NCBI GenBank assembly: GCA_029263315.1
Contig: JAJCXR010000045.1
Coordinates: 248,001-312,000 of the forward strand
From: Acidobacteriota bacterium
Lineage (GTDB): Bacteria; Acidobacteriota; Thermoanaerobaculia; Multivoradales; J023
Reading direction: 5' to 3'
Length of the DNA: 64,000 nt
Position 1 is the first letter of the stretch. Every line of letters starts with the position of its first letter. Below are positions 42,820 to 50,963 of the stretch, piece by piece. Position numbers and translations under genes: made by a program. A model generated the notes under the pieces. The model searched no databases. It saw nothing but the letters and a program-made list of their open reading frames with translations, and was not told where the DNA came from.

Positions 42820-43598
42820 CAACGGGTCCCTTGGCGAGGGCGATCAAAACGCAGCCCGCGGCGATCGTATTGCAAGCTGTCGCCGACTTGCTCGCCGAGG
42901 TGGAAGCGTAGCTTTTCCTTGACGTTGCCGTTCTTGTGGTACCGGATGGCGATGCCATGGGGTAGATCGTTTTGGTGGGGAACCCGTTCCCGCACCCGAC
43001 CGTTGGCGTGGTAATCGAGGACCTCGCCGTGCAGCCGATCGTCGACGTAGGTCGCCTGGCGCACCAGGACGCCGCCGTGGAACCAAGAGGCCAGGCCCTG
43101 CCGTTGGCCTGCCAGGTAGGGCACCTCGAAGGTGGGGCGCTCGAGCTCGTCATAGGTGCGGAGCGTGCCGTGCAGATCACCCTCGACATAGATCATGCTG
43201 GCCAAGCGGCGGACGCCGGCGGACTGAGGCCCGTTGCCTGGCACCTCGACGGGGGCAAAGAGGGTCATCTCGCCGTGCAACCGGCCGCTACGGTAGTGGA
43301 TGATCTGCTGCAGTCGCCCGGCGGCGTCGTAGCAGGTGGTTTGGCCATCCAGCAGCCCGGCCCTGAAGTGGGCCTTCTGCCGCAGCCGGCCGTCGGCGTC
43401 GAAATCTTCGGCCGGGCCTTCCAGCCGACCCTCGACAAACGACTCGCGGCGGCGTGGTTGACCGGTGTCGTCGAAGGCCTCGACGACGCCGTGCAGCCGG
43501 CCGTCGCGCCACGGCCGGCGCTCGTGCACTTGGCCGTCGCTTCCCCGCAGCACCTCGAGGTGCTCGCTTGCGGCAGCGTCGTGGGTCGCCTCGTCCAT
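42819..43598 (-). CDS. YwqK/MORN-like repeat protein encoded next to vgrG
   Basis: 259 residues made of about nine YwqK/MORN-type units of pattern G-R-L-H-G...Y-D-x-x-G-R-L-R/Q-x-x-x-x-Y/F (for example WRDGRLHGVVEAFDDTGQPRRRESFVEGRLEG and YRSGRLHGEMTLF). The YwqK family is annotated elsewhere as antitoxin-like; MORN repeats bind membranes or proteins. No signal peptide. It begins 11 bp after vgrG and overlaps the SPOR gene, so co-expression with the spike is expected. It could be an immunity protein, adaptor or chaperone; no partner toxin gene is visible. Confidence 0.75.
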   Translation of the reverse strand: MDEATHDAAASEHLEVLRGSDGQVHERRPWRDGRLHGVVEAFDDTGQPRRRESFVEGRLEGPAEDFDADGRLRQKAHFRAGLLDGQTTCYDAAGRLQQIIHYRSGRLHGEMTLFAPVEVPGNGPQSAGVRRLASMIYVEGDLHGTLRTYDELERPTFEVPYLAGQRQGLASWFHGGVLVRQATYVDDRLHGEVLDYHANGRVRERVPHQNDLPHGIAIRYHKNGNVKEKLRFHLGEQVGDSLQYDRRGLRFDRPRQGTR

Positions 43599-43609
43599 GC
43601 CCCCGGCCC

Positions 43610-45682
43610 TCAGTTGATCTTGATCAGGCCGGCCTTCAAGGTGAGCATGCCGCCGCCGTCGACGGTTTGGGAAGCGGCGCCCTTGTTGGTCAGCGAGATG
43701 CCCGCGTCGTTGGTCATGGTGGTGCCGGCCTTGTTGGTCAGGCTGGTTCCCGCCTGGTTGGTGAGGCTGGTGGCGGCCTTGGCGGTGAGGCTGGCGCCGG
43801 CTTCGATGTTGATCGAGCTGGCGGCCTTGAGCTTGGAGGTGGCGGAAGAATCCAGGGTCATGGCCTGGCCGGAGGTCAGGTCCATGGTTTTGCCGGCCTT
43901 GAAGGTGACGCTGCCGGTGACGTCGATGGTCAGGTTGCCCTTGACGGTGAGGGTGTAGTTTTTGTCGACGGTGAGGTCGACGTTGGCGTCGTTTTGGTGG
44001 CTCTCGTCGCCGGTCACCGTCAAGTTGCGGGTGCCCTTGACCTTGTGCACCTCCTTGCCGGTCTGCACCTCGATGGTGCGATCTCCCTTCTCGACGATCA
44101 GGGTCTCGTCTTCCTTCTCGACGGTGGTGTGGCGGCTCTTGGTGATGGTGTTCTTCTCGGCCCCTTTGACCGTCTTGGTGCGATCGTTCTCGACCTCGAT
44201 CAACTGGTCTTTCTGGGCGTGGAAGTAAAGCTCTTCGGAGCCCTTCTTGTCTTCGAAGCGCAGCTCATTGAAGCCCTTGCCGCCCTTCGACGAGTTGCTC
44301 TTGAGGGTGCTCTTGGTCTGTTCGCCGGGCAGGGCATAGGGGACGGTTTGCTCGGCGTTGTAGACCGAGCCGGTGACCAGGGGACGGTCGGGATCCCCTT
44401 CGAGGAAGCTGATCACCACCTCCTGTCCCAGCCGCGGCAGGAACACCTGCCCCCAGCTTTTGCCAGCCCAGCCGTGGGCGACACGGATCCAGCAAGAGCT
44501 GTTCTCGTCCGATTGGCCCCGTTGATCCCAGTGGAACTGCACTTTGATGCGGCCGTATTTGTCGGTCCAGATCTCTTCGCCCTTCTTGCCGACGACAATG
44601 GCCGTTTGGGTGCCGGCGATCTTGGGCTTCGGGGTGCTGCGGCCGGGTCGAAAGATGTTCCCCGACGGAAAGGCACGGAAGCTGTTGCGATAGCCGTCGA
44701 GATCCGCCTCGTGGACGACGTGTTGCAGGGTGTACTCGCTGTTGAAATCGTCGCGGTAGTGTTTCTCCAGGGTGAAGCGGGTCCCGGCAACAAAAGCGCG
44801 ACAGTAGCTCTCGCCGCGCATCGACTCCAAGGGGGCTTCCTGTTCCTCGATGCGGACCTTGGCCCGTTGGTCCCCTTCGTTTTTCTTGCTGAAGATGCCG
44901 GGATATTCGTAGATCCGACGGGTACCCCCCGACTGTGCTTTCTTGCTGTCCAGCTCCGCCACCAGATCGGTGGATGGGGTCTCGAAGTTGAAGTCGTCGA
45001 GGGCGACGGTGGCGGCGATGAGGTTTTCCTCGCGGCTGCAGTGGGTGATGCTGTTCTGCTGCGTCCAATCGTCGAGGTCGCCGTAGGTGATGGTGTCGCC
45101 GCCGGGGCAGGGCACGAAGGCGGTGGCATCATCGCAGAGCACCAGGGTGTGCTTACCGTCGGCGTGCTCGAAGAAATAGAAAATCCCTTCTTCCTCCAGC
45201 AGTCGGCTGATGAAGGCGAAGCTGGTCTCGTTGTACTGCACGCAGTATTCCCGGGGCGTGTAGGTGCCGCTCAGGGCGCTGCGGTAGTCGCTGAAGCCGA
45301 GCTCGTCGAAGAGCCCGGTGATGATGTCCGGAACCGAGGTGTTCTGGAAGATACGGCAGTCGACGCTCTGCAAGAGAAGCCATGGCCATGGCCGTAGCTC
45401 GAGATAGTAATCCGCCAGTTTGGGATTGTTGCCGGCTTGCATGAACCGGCTGACGATGCCGTCGATGCAGCGTTGACTGCCGTCCGCCAGCTCGATGGTC
45501 ACCGTGGCGTGCTCACCCACCAGGGCTTTGAAATCGAGGCTGGCATCTTCCGACTGGGCCAGCAGTGTGAAATGGAACAGTTGGCTGAGACCCTCTTCAC
45601 CCCGCAGGCTGCGCAGCAGAAGGGTGTCCTTGCCGAGGGGCGTGTTGAGCGAGAAGTATTGTTGGTCTTGGGTGTGTGCCAT
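43610..45682 (-). CDS. vgrG: T6SS spike protein VgrG (TssI)
   Basis: 690 residues. The gp27-like part (residues ~1-380) contains LFHFTLLAQSEDASLDFKALVGEHATV and YNETSFAFISRLLEEEGIFYFFEH; the gp5/OB part has GRIKVQFHWDQRGQSDENSSCWIRVAHGWAGKSWG and FLPRLGQEVVISFLEGDPDRPLVTGSVYN. A repetitive beta-helix tail follows, ending with ASLTAKAATSLTNQAGTSLTNK-type repeats and LTLKAGLIKIN. No extra C-terminal effector domain, and no PAAR gene adjoins. First gene of the T6SS strand. Confidence 0.97.
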   Translation of the reverse strand: MAHTQDQQYFSLNTPLGKDTLLLRSLRGEEGLSQLFHFTLLAQSEDASLDFKALVGEHATVTIELADGSQRCIDGIVSRFMQAGNNPKLADYYLELRPWPWLLLQSVDCRIFQNTSVPDIITGLFDELGFSDYRSALSGTYTPREYCVQYNETSFAFISRLLEEEGIFYFFEHADGKHTLVLCDDATAFVPCPGGDTITYGDLDDWTQQNSITHCSREENLIAATVALDDFNFETPSTDLVAELDSKKAQSGGTRRIYEYPGIFSKKNEGDQRAKVRIEEQEAPLESMRGESYCRAFVAGTRFTLEKHYRDDFNSEYTLQHVVHEADLDGYRNSFRAFPSGNIFRPGRSTPKPKIAGTQTAIVVGKKGEEIWTDKYGRIKVQFHWDQRGQSDENSSCWIRVAHGWAGKSWGQVFLPRLGQEVVISFLEGDPDRPLVTGSVYNAEQTVPYALPGEQTKSTLKSNSSKGGKGFNELRFEDKKGSEELYFHAQKDQLIEVENDRTKTVKGAEKNTITKSRHTTVEKEDETLIVEKGDRTIEVQTGKEVHKVKGTRNLTVTGDESHQNDANVDLTVDKNYTLTVKGNLTIDVTGSVTFKAGKTMDLTSGQAMTLDSSATSKLKAASSINIEAGASLTAKAATSLTNQAGTSLTNKAGTTMTNDAGISLTNKGAASQTVDGGGMLTLKAGLIKIN

Positions 45683-45745
45683 GGTGCTGTGCAGAATCCC
45701 CCGCGCACAAGCCGCTATGCCCCATAGGGACGCCGGGCCGAAGAT

Positions 45746-45773
45746 GTATCTCTAGAGAGGTATCTCTAAAGAC
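45746..45773. repeat. 14 bp direct repeat with internal palindrome upstream of vgrG
   Basis: GTATCTCTAGAGAG (45746-45759) is followed directly by GTATCTCTAAAGAC (45760-45773). The first unit includes the perfect palindrome TCTCTAGAGA (45749-45758). It lies 64 bp upstream of the vgrG start, so an operator function for the T6SS locus is possible. Confidence 0.55.
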
Positions 45774-45849
45774 CTCCTGTCGTGAGATCGGCAGCCATCC
45801 CATGCCAGGCCCGGCTCAACCCGACCTGGTCGGCCGTTGCATCGGCTTC

Positions 45850-47640
45850 CTACTGTGGGGCCTTCTTTTGGTCCAGCTCCTGCCGCACCAACCGGCTCAG
45901 GGCGTCCAGATGGAAGGGTTTGGCCAGGAAAGGGATGTCGGCATCGAGATTGCCCCGCCGATCGGAGGTGCTGCCGGTGTAACCCGACATGAAGATGACT
46001 CGGGTCTGGGGGCGGGCGGCGACAAACTTGGTGGCCAGCTCTTGTCCCCCCATGCGCGGCATCACCACATCGGTGAGCAGCAAATCGATGGGGCCATCGT
46101 GTTGTTGGCAAACCTTCATGGCATCGACACCGTCCACCGCTTCCAGCACGACATAGCCGAAGGTACGCAAGGCTTCACAGGTGAAGATACGCACCGTCTC
46201 TTCGTCTTCCGTCACCAAGATGATTTCGCTGCCTCCCCCTGGCCGGTTGGTTTGGGGAGGGGGCGCAGCCTCTTCGATTTCCGTCTCGGCGGCGGGCAGG
46301 ACGATGCGGAAAACGCTGCCTTCACCCGGAGAGCTGCGTACGGAGATGCGACCACCGCTCTGCTCGATGATGCCATAGACCGCGGCCAGCCCGAGACCGG
46401 CTCGGGTTCCAAGGCTGGGGCCGGTGTCCTGGGACTTGGTGGTGAAGAAGGGTTCGAAGATTCGCTGCCGGGTCGCTTCGTTCATGCCCAGGCCGGTATC
46501 GACCACCGTCAGCTCCACCCAGCCGTAGGGGGCTTCTTGCCGGCCAGCGGCCGCCGAATTGAGGGTCTGCGACTCCTCTTCGGTGTCCAGCCAGCGGCTG
46601 GCCAATACCAGGCGGCCGCCATCGGGCATGGCGTCGCGGGCATTGACCGCCAGGTTGAGGATGACCTGTTGCACCTGCGACGGGTCCGCCTCGATGTGCA
46701 CCGGGGCATCGCTCAAGGCGTAGACCAGCTCGATATTCTCCCCCAGGGTTGGGGCGAGCAGATCCCGCAGCTCGCGCAGCACCTGGTTGAGATCCAGGCG
46801 CCGCGTCTCGAGGTGCTGCTGACGACCGAAAGCGAGGAGACGCCGCACCAAGGTGGTGGCCTGGTGGCCGGCCGTGAGGATGGAATTGACGTAGCGCGAG
46901 AGCTTGGGTTGCTGGTCCACTTCGCTCGCCAAAAGCTGGCAATAACCGAGGATGGCGGTCAGGAGGTTGTTGAAATCGTGGCCGACTCCTCCCGCCAGCT
47001 TGCCGACGGCATCGAGTTTTTGAGCCTCCATGAGGCGACGCACAAACTCCTTGTGCTCGGTGATGTCGACACCGTAGCCGAAGAGGTGGAGGAGCTGGCC
47101 CTGGGCATCGAAGATGGGGGTGTGGCTGCGCAGGATGAGGCGGGTGATGCCGTCGGCCCCCGGGCGGCTCTCTTCGTAGGTGACGCTCTTGCCCCCGTCG
47201 ATGGCGCGCCGCATCCACTCCTGACGCTGCTCGGCCAAGGTTGGGTCGAGGGAGAAGGCTTTGACGTAGTCGCGATGTGTCTTGCCGAGTATCCAGCGAC
47301 GTTGCGCCGCGTCGTCGAGGCTGGCGAGATTGACATAGGTGTACCGCAGTTGAGGGTCGAGCACCGCTATTTGGATGGGGATGTGGTCGAGGAGCTGCCG
47401 ATGGAAACCCCCGTCGTCGGGGCTCTCGGCCGTCTCGGCCGCTGTCCCCTGATCAGCTGCCGGCTCGGCGGCGTCGACCGTCGCCGCCGAAGTCTCGGTG
47501 ACGGAAGACCGTGCCGCCCCGTCGAGGGACGGCGCCCCTCCCCGCTGTAACTTTGCTTCTAGGGTGGCCAGTCGACGGCGCAAACGCTCGTTCTCGCGAC
47601 GCAGCTCGTCGCTGCTTGGAGAGACTTCTTTCAACGGCAA
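45850..47640 (-). CDS. Cytoplasmic PAS hybrid histidine kinase with C-terminal receiver
   Basis: 596 residues. A short N-terminal coiled coil (ELRRENERLRRRLATLEAKL), a PAS domain (residues ~78-205; LDHIPIQIAVLDPQLRYTYVN...GYGVDITEHKE), a HisKA of the GGVGHDFNNLL type (H near 221), HATPase (NLAVNARDAM, DTGLGM, GTRAGLGLAAVYG) and a receiver with ILVTEDEETV, LLLTDVVMPRMGG (D near 526) and FLAKPF. No membrane segment, so it senses a cytoplasmic cue. It ends 167 bp upstream of vgrG on the same strand; control of the T6SS locus is an inference from position. Confidence 0.92.
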   Translation of the reverse strand: MPLKEVSPSSDELRRENERLRRRLATLEAKLQRGGAPSLDGAARSSVTETSAATVDAAEPAADQGTAAETAESPDDGGFHRQLLDHIPIQIAVLDPQLRYTYVNLASLDDAAQRRWILGKTHRDYVKAFSLDPTLAEQRQEWMRRAIDGGKSVTYEESRPGADGITRLILRSHTPIFDAQGQLLHLFGYGVDITEHKEFVRRLMEAQKLDAVGKLAGGVGHDFNNLLTAILGYCQLLASEVDQQPKLSRYVNSILTAGHQATTLVRRLLAFGRQQHLETRRLDLNQVLRELRDLLAPTLGENIELVYALSDAPVHIEADPSQVQQVILNLAVNARDAMPDGGRLVLASRWLDTEEESQTLNSAAAGRQEAPYGWVELTVVDTGLGMNEATRQRIFEPFFTTKSQDTGPSLGTRAGLGLAAVYGIIEQSGGRISVRSSPGEGSVFRIVLPAAETEIEEAAPPPQTNRPGGGSEIILVTEDEETVRIFTCEALRTFGYVVLEAVDGVDAMKVCQQHDGPIDLLLTDVVMPRMGGQELATKFVAARPQTRVIFMSGYTGSTSDRRGNLDADIPFLAKPFHLDALSRLVRQELDQKKAPQ

Positions 47641-47746
47641 GACCTACTCCCTGATGAGCCGTCGAGACCACCACCATAGGGGGCAGCCCGAGGCTGGCGT
47701 CCGGATGCAACGCAGGGCGAAGCAACCACCAAAAAGGTATCAAGTC

Positions 47747-47774
47747 AGGACCCAGGTCGCAGGACCCAGGTCTC
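47747..47774. repeat. 14 bp direct repeat
   Basis: AGGACCCAGGTCGC (47747-47760) followed directly by AGGACCCAGGTCTC (47761-47774), in the region between the hybrid kinase and lipA. Confidence 0.6.
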
Positions 47775-47785
47775 ACGACCCCGAC

Positions 47786-47817
47786 AAAAAAAGAGGGCTG
47801 CCGGAGAATCGGCGGCC
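47786..47817 (-). terminator. Terminator-like hairpin in the leader of the PAS hybrid kinase
   Basis: On the minus strand: GGCCGCCG, loop ATTCTC, CGGCAGCC (one mismatch in eight), then CTC and seven Ts. It points toward the kinase gene 146 bp downstream. Any transcript starting in the lipA/kinase gap would meet it before the kinase, so it could act as an attenuator. Confidence 0.5.
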
Positions 47818-47844
47818 GAAAACGTATCCGATGGGACGGTATCT

Positions 47845-47867
47845 TACAGCAAAGCGAGATTGCTGTA
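47845..47867. promoter_or_regulatory. Inverted repeat immediately upstream of lipA
   Basis: TACAGCAA (47845-47852), a 7 bp spacer, TTGCTGTA (47860-47867): a perfect 8 bp dyad ending 13 bp before the lipA ATG. A weak promoter (TTACAG, 16 bp, TAGACT) overlaps it. It could be an operator or an mRNA hairpin. Confidence 0.5.
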
Positions 47868-47880
47868 GACTGTCAAAGCT

Positions 47881-48858
47881 ATGAAAGATCTCGTACAAAT
47901 CGGCGGCGCTGCCCAGCAAGGTCAGGCCGTTCGTTCTCCAGGTCGGCGTCCGGACTGGTTGAGGATTCGAATCGCCACTCCGGAACGCTATCGCCAAGTC
48001 AAAGCTTTGGTCGATCGACTCGACCTCAATACGGTGTGCCAAGAAGCGCGCTGCCCTAATATTTATGAGTGTTGGGGCGAGCATGGCACCGCCACCCTGA
48101 TGATTTTGGGAGATATTTGCACCCGACGCTGCGGCTTCTGTGCCGTCGCCACGGGCAAGCCGCGCCAGGTGGATGCGGCGGAGCCAGAGCACGTCGCCGA
48201 AGCGGTGGCGGCGATGGGTCTCCAACATGCGGTCATCACCTCCGTCGACCGGGATGATCTCGCCGACGGCGGGGCCCGACATTGGGCCGATGTCATCTCG
48301 GCCATCCATCGGCGCAATCCGGGGACGGCGGTCGAGGTGCTGACGCCGGATTTCCGTGGCGTGCCGGATGCTCTGGATATCGTCCTGGCGGCCAAACCGG
48401 AGATTTTCTCCCACAACATGGAGACCGTGCCCCGGCTTTACCGCCAGGCTCGTCCAGGCTCGCGCTATCAGCGCAGCCTGGATCTCCTGGCCGACGCCTC
48501 GGCCCGACGCGACCGTGGGGAGTACCGCGGTCGAGTCAAGACCGGCATCATGATCGGCATCGGCGAACAGGCGACGGAAGTGGAATCGACCCTGCGGGAC
48601 ATCCGCGCCGCCGGTGTCGAGGTGGTGACCATCGGCCAGTACTTGCAGCCCAGCCGTGAGCACTTGCCGGTGGACCGCTACGTGCCGCCGGAGGAATTTG
48701 CCGTCTTTAAGCGTCTGGCCCTCGACCTGGGCTTCCTGCACTGTGAGGCGGGGCCGCTGGTGCGTAGCTCGTACCATGCCCACGAGCATGTGCCCGAAGG
48801 CCACGGCAGCGAGGCGACGGCGACCGCCATGCCGTGCGCCGCCGCCGCTACCCGTTGA
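47881..48858 (+). CDS. lipA: Lipoyl synthase
   Basis: 325 residues. The auxiliary cluster motif CQEARCPNIYEC (C-x4-C-x5-C) and radical-SAM motif CTRRCGFC are both present, with ITSVDRDDLADGGA and EVLTPDF further on. It inserts sulfur at C6 and C8 of octanoyl groups on lipoyl domains. No ribosome site precedes ATG 47881, and a dyad sits just upstream. A non-conserved tail follows PEGHGSEA. lipB is not in the window. Confidence 0.96.
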   Translation: MKDLVQIGGAAQQGQAVRSPGRRPDWLRIRIATPERYRQVKALVDRLDLNTVCQEARCPNIYECWGEHGTATLMILGDICTRRCGFCAVATGKPRQVDAAEPEHVAEAVAAMGLQHAVITSVDRDDLADGGARHWADVISAIHRRNPGTAVEVLTPDFRGVPDALDIVLAAKPEIFSHNMETVPRLYRQARPGSRYQRSLDLLADASARRDRGEYRGRVKTGIMIGIGEQATEVESTLRDIRAAGVEVVTIGQYLQPSREHLPVDRYVPPEEFAVFKRLALDLGFLHCEAGPLVRSSYHAHEHVPEGHGSEATATAMPCAAAATR

Positions 48859-48963
48859 CCGACCCGATCGCTGCGACAGCTTTCAAGGCCGCCGTGGGTG
48901 ATCGCAGGGCCGCCATTGGCCATTGCGGGGCCCCGGCCCGGGGAGTAGAATCGATCTCAGGGG

Positions 48964-48994
48964 CTATGGTTGCCGGGGCAGCCGGCAACCATAG
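48964..48994. repeat. Perfect 13 bp inverted repeat between lipA and the acetyltransferase gene
   Basis: CTATGGTTGCCGG (48964-48976), 5 nt loop GGCAG, CCGGCAACCATAG (48982-48994). No T-run follows on either side, so it is not a standard intrinsic terminator. It ends 47 bp before the GTG start at 49042. Confidence 0.8.
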
Positions 48995-49041
48995 GGCCCA
49001 CCTTCCTCGAATCCATCGCTCGCACAAGGACGGAGAGCTCA

Positions 49042-49503
49042 GTGACACAAGCGGTATCAGTTCGCCCCATGGACACCGTCGACATCGGTGCCGTCGTCCA
49101 CATCGATGAGCGCATCAGTGGGAGCTATCGGCCCGAAACTTGGGAGCGGCGCATCGGCTACTACCTGCGCCGGGACCCGGACGCCGCCTTGGTGGCGGAG
49201 GTCGGCGAGCAGGTCGTCGGCTTCATGCTGGGTGAGGTGCGTTCCGGGGAATTCGGATTGGAGGAGGCGACCGGCTGGATCGAAGTCTTGGGCGTTGACC
49301 CAGACCATCGTGGGCGGGCCATCGGTCGGCACTTGGCGACCGCCATGTTGACGCACTTCAGAAGCCTCGGAGCGACATCCGTTCGCACCCTGGTCAACGA
49401 AGATATGAAGGGCATCGAGAAATTCTTCGTTTCCTTGGGATTCGAGCCGGCGCCGTTGAAACCCTTGGTCATGGCCCTTGGGCCGGAGAGCGCCAAACCG
49501 TAA
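49042..49503 (+). CDS. GNAT family N-acetyltransferase
   Basis: 153 residues of GNAT fold: VAEVGEQVVGFMLGEV (beta 2-4), IEVLGVDPDHRGRAIGRHLATAML (the acetyl-CoA loop, R-x-x-G-x-G/A type) and FFVSLGFEPA near the end. It resembles RimI-like single-domain enzymes; the acceptor is unknown. GTG 49042 is chosen for the GGAG at 49032-49035; the sequence upstream in frame is not conserved. Confidence 0.85.
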   Translation: MTQAVSVRPMDTVDIGAVVHIDERISGSYRPETWERRIGYYLRRDPDAALVAEVGEQVVGFMLGEVRSGEFGLEEATGWIEVLGVDPDHRGRAIGRHLATAMLTHFRSLGATSVRTLVNEDMKGIEKFFVSLGFEPAPLKPLVMALGPESAKP

Positions 49504-49607
49504 CCCACACCACCTTGCCGGATCTTCGGGATTGCCGCCGTAGCCCAGCCCTGTCCAATCTTCGGAGTGTAGGTCCCCACCGCTGCTCTCGATGAGGAGA
49601 ACGCACT

Positions 49608-50939
49608 ATGCGAAGCCGCGAATCATTGATACCCAAGCCTTACCATGCCGCCGTCGAACGGTGGCGGGAAACCTTCCTGCCGGATTTCCAGTTCTTGATG
49701 GACAATTGGGACAAGCACTTCCCCAAGGAGCCACATTTCAAGTTGTGCGCCTATCGCGAGCTCGGCATGTGCAACGAGGTGGAGTGCGGTGAGGATCAAG
49801 GCAAACCCAAGGCCACCAAGCCGAGCGAGCTCAGCGATGAGCAGGCCCAGCATCTCCTCGGGGCCATCAAGGCCCAGGCCAGCACCGAGTTCGGCTCCAT
49901 TCAGCAACATCGCCTGACCTTGGCGCGGGCCCAGAGCGAGCAAGACCAAATGTGGGTGCTGCGCATGATGGCCGAAGAGTTGCGCCATGGTTATCAGATG
50001 CTGCATCTGCTCACCGAGGGGGACTGGAGCGACCGCAGTCAACAGTCGAGCGCCGACATGGTGGAGGAAATCCTCTCCATGCAGACCGGTTCCCACCTGC
50101 TCAGCGCCTTCAACATCGACTTCGATTCATTTGTCGACAACATCGTCTTCTGCGGCCTCATCGATCGCGTTGGCAAGTATCAGCTGACCTTGCAAAAAGT
50201 GAGCGCCTACCAACCGATGGCCGAGTCGATGCCCAAGATGCTGCGGGAAGAGGCGTTCCACCTGGCCGCCGGGGTGGTGCCGATGCGCCGTTGGGTCACC
50301 GAAGCGGCACGGGGCGAGGTCTACGTCACCATCGATATGTTGCAAAAGGTGATCAACAAGTGGATCCAGCGGGGCCTGGAGATGTTCGGCGATGAGCGTG
50401 GGGGCGGCAGCAACGTGCGCATGGGTTTGAAGCCGATGAAAAACGCCGAAGCTCAAGAGCAGTACCGTCGAGAATGCGACAAACTGGTCCAGGACCTCAA
50501 TACACGGTTTGTGCGAGCCCGGCTGCCCAATCTCTCCCCCAAGGAGGCGGCCGAGGTGATGACCAAGGTGCTCGATGAAGATGGGACGGTGCAAGGCATC
50601 ACGCCACAGGATCTTCTCCGCCTACCGCATCGCGACTTCTTCCGTCGCCGCGGCGTGCCAGCCTTCACCATGGTGGGTTTCCGCGGCGAGGCCTACGACG
50701 ATGTCGAAGCCTACGCCCTGCACCTGCGACGCTATTTGCCAGAATCCTATCTGGCCAGCAAAGACTTCAAGGACTACTTTGCCACCCTGCGACAGGTGGC
50801 CAGCGGCGCCCTCGACGCCGTCGCCGCCAGCCGCCAGATGCCCGCCCTGCGGCGGGTGGCCGGCACCTGTCCGTGCTCGAAGAGCGTGCGCTGGGTGCGG
50901 GACGAGCCGATGACGGCCGAGGTCGTGGCTCCGGCCTGA
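49608..50939 (+). CDS. Ferritin-like di-iron protein related to BoxB/PaaA oxygenases
   Basis: 443 residues. Two E-x-x-H di-iron motifs are visible, EELRHGYQMLHLLTEGDW near residue 124 and EEAFHLAAGVVPMRRWV near residue 216, as in benzoyl-CoA epoxidase BoxB and phenylacetyl-CoA epoxidase PaaA. Length is close to BoxB (about 470). A cluster of cysteines (GTCPCSKSVRW) near the C-terminus is unusual. No reductase, BoxA/BoxC or other Paa genes adjoin, so the substrate and redox partner are unknown. It is 24 bp ahead of the proline dehydrogenase gene. Confidence 0.75.
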   Translation: MRSRESLIPKPYHAAVERWRETFLPDFQFLMDNWDKHFPKEPHFKLCAYRELGMCNEVECGEDQGKPKATKPSELSDEQAQHLLGAIKAQASTEFGSIQQHRLTLARAQSEQDQMWVLRMMAEELRHGYQMLHLLTEGDWSDRSQQSSADMVEEILSMQTGSHLLSAFNIDFDSFVDNIVFCGLIDRVGKYQLTLQKVSAYQPMAESMPKMLREEAFHLAAGVVPMRRWVTEAARGEVYVTIDMLQKVINKWIQRGLEMFGDERGGGSNVRMGLKPMKNAEAQEQYRRECDKLVQDLNTRFVRARLPNLSPKEAAEVMTKVLDEDGTVQGITPQDLLRLPHRDFFRRRGVPAFTMVGFRGEAYDDVEAYALHLRRYLPESYLASKDFKDYFATLRQVASGALDAVAASRQMPALRRVAGTCPCSKSVRWVRDEPMTAEVVAPA

Positions 50940-50963
50940 CGCTCGCCAGGAACAATCCCTTCC

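Noticed and set aside
43454..45397. 647-codon open frame antisense to vgrG
   Set aside because: High-GC shadow frame; low-complexity translation with no family signal, while the other strand encodes a clear VgrG.
45676..47550. 624-codon open frame antisense to the PAS hybrid kinase
   Set aside because: Exactly mirrors a kinase with all catalytic motifs; the antisense translation has no recognisable domain.
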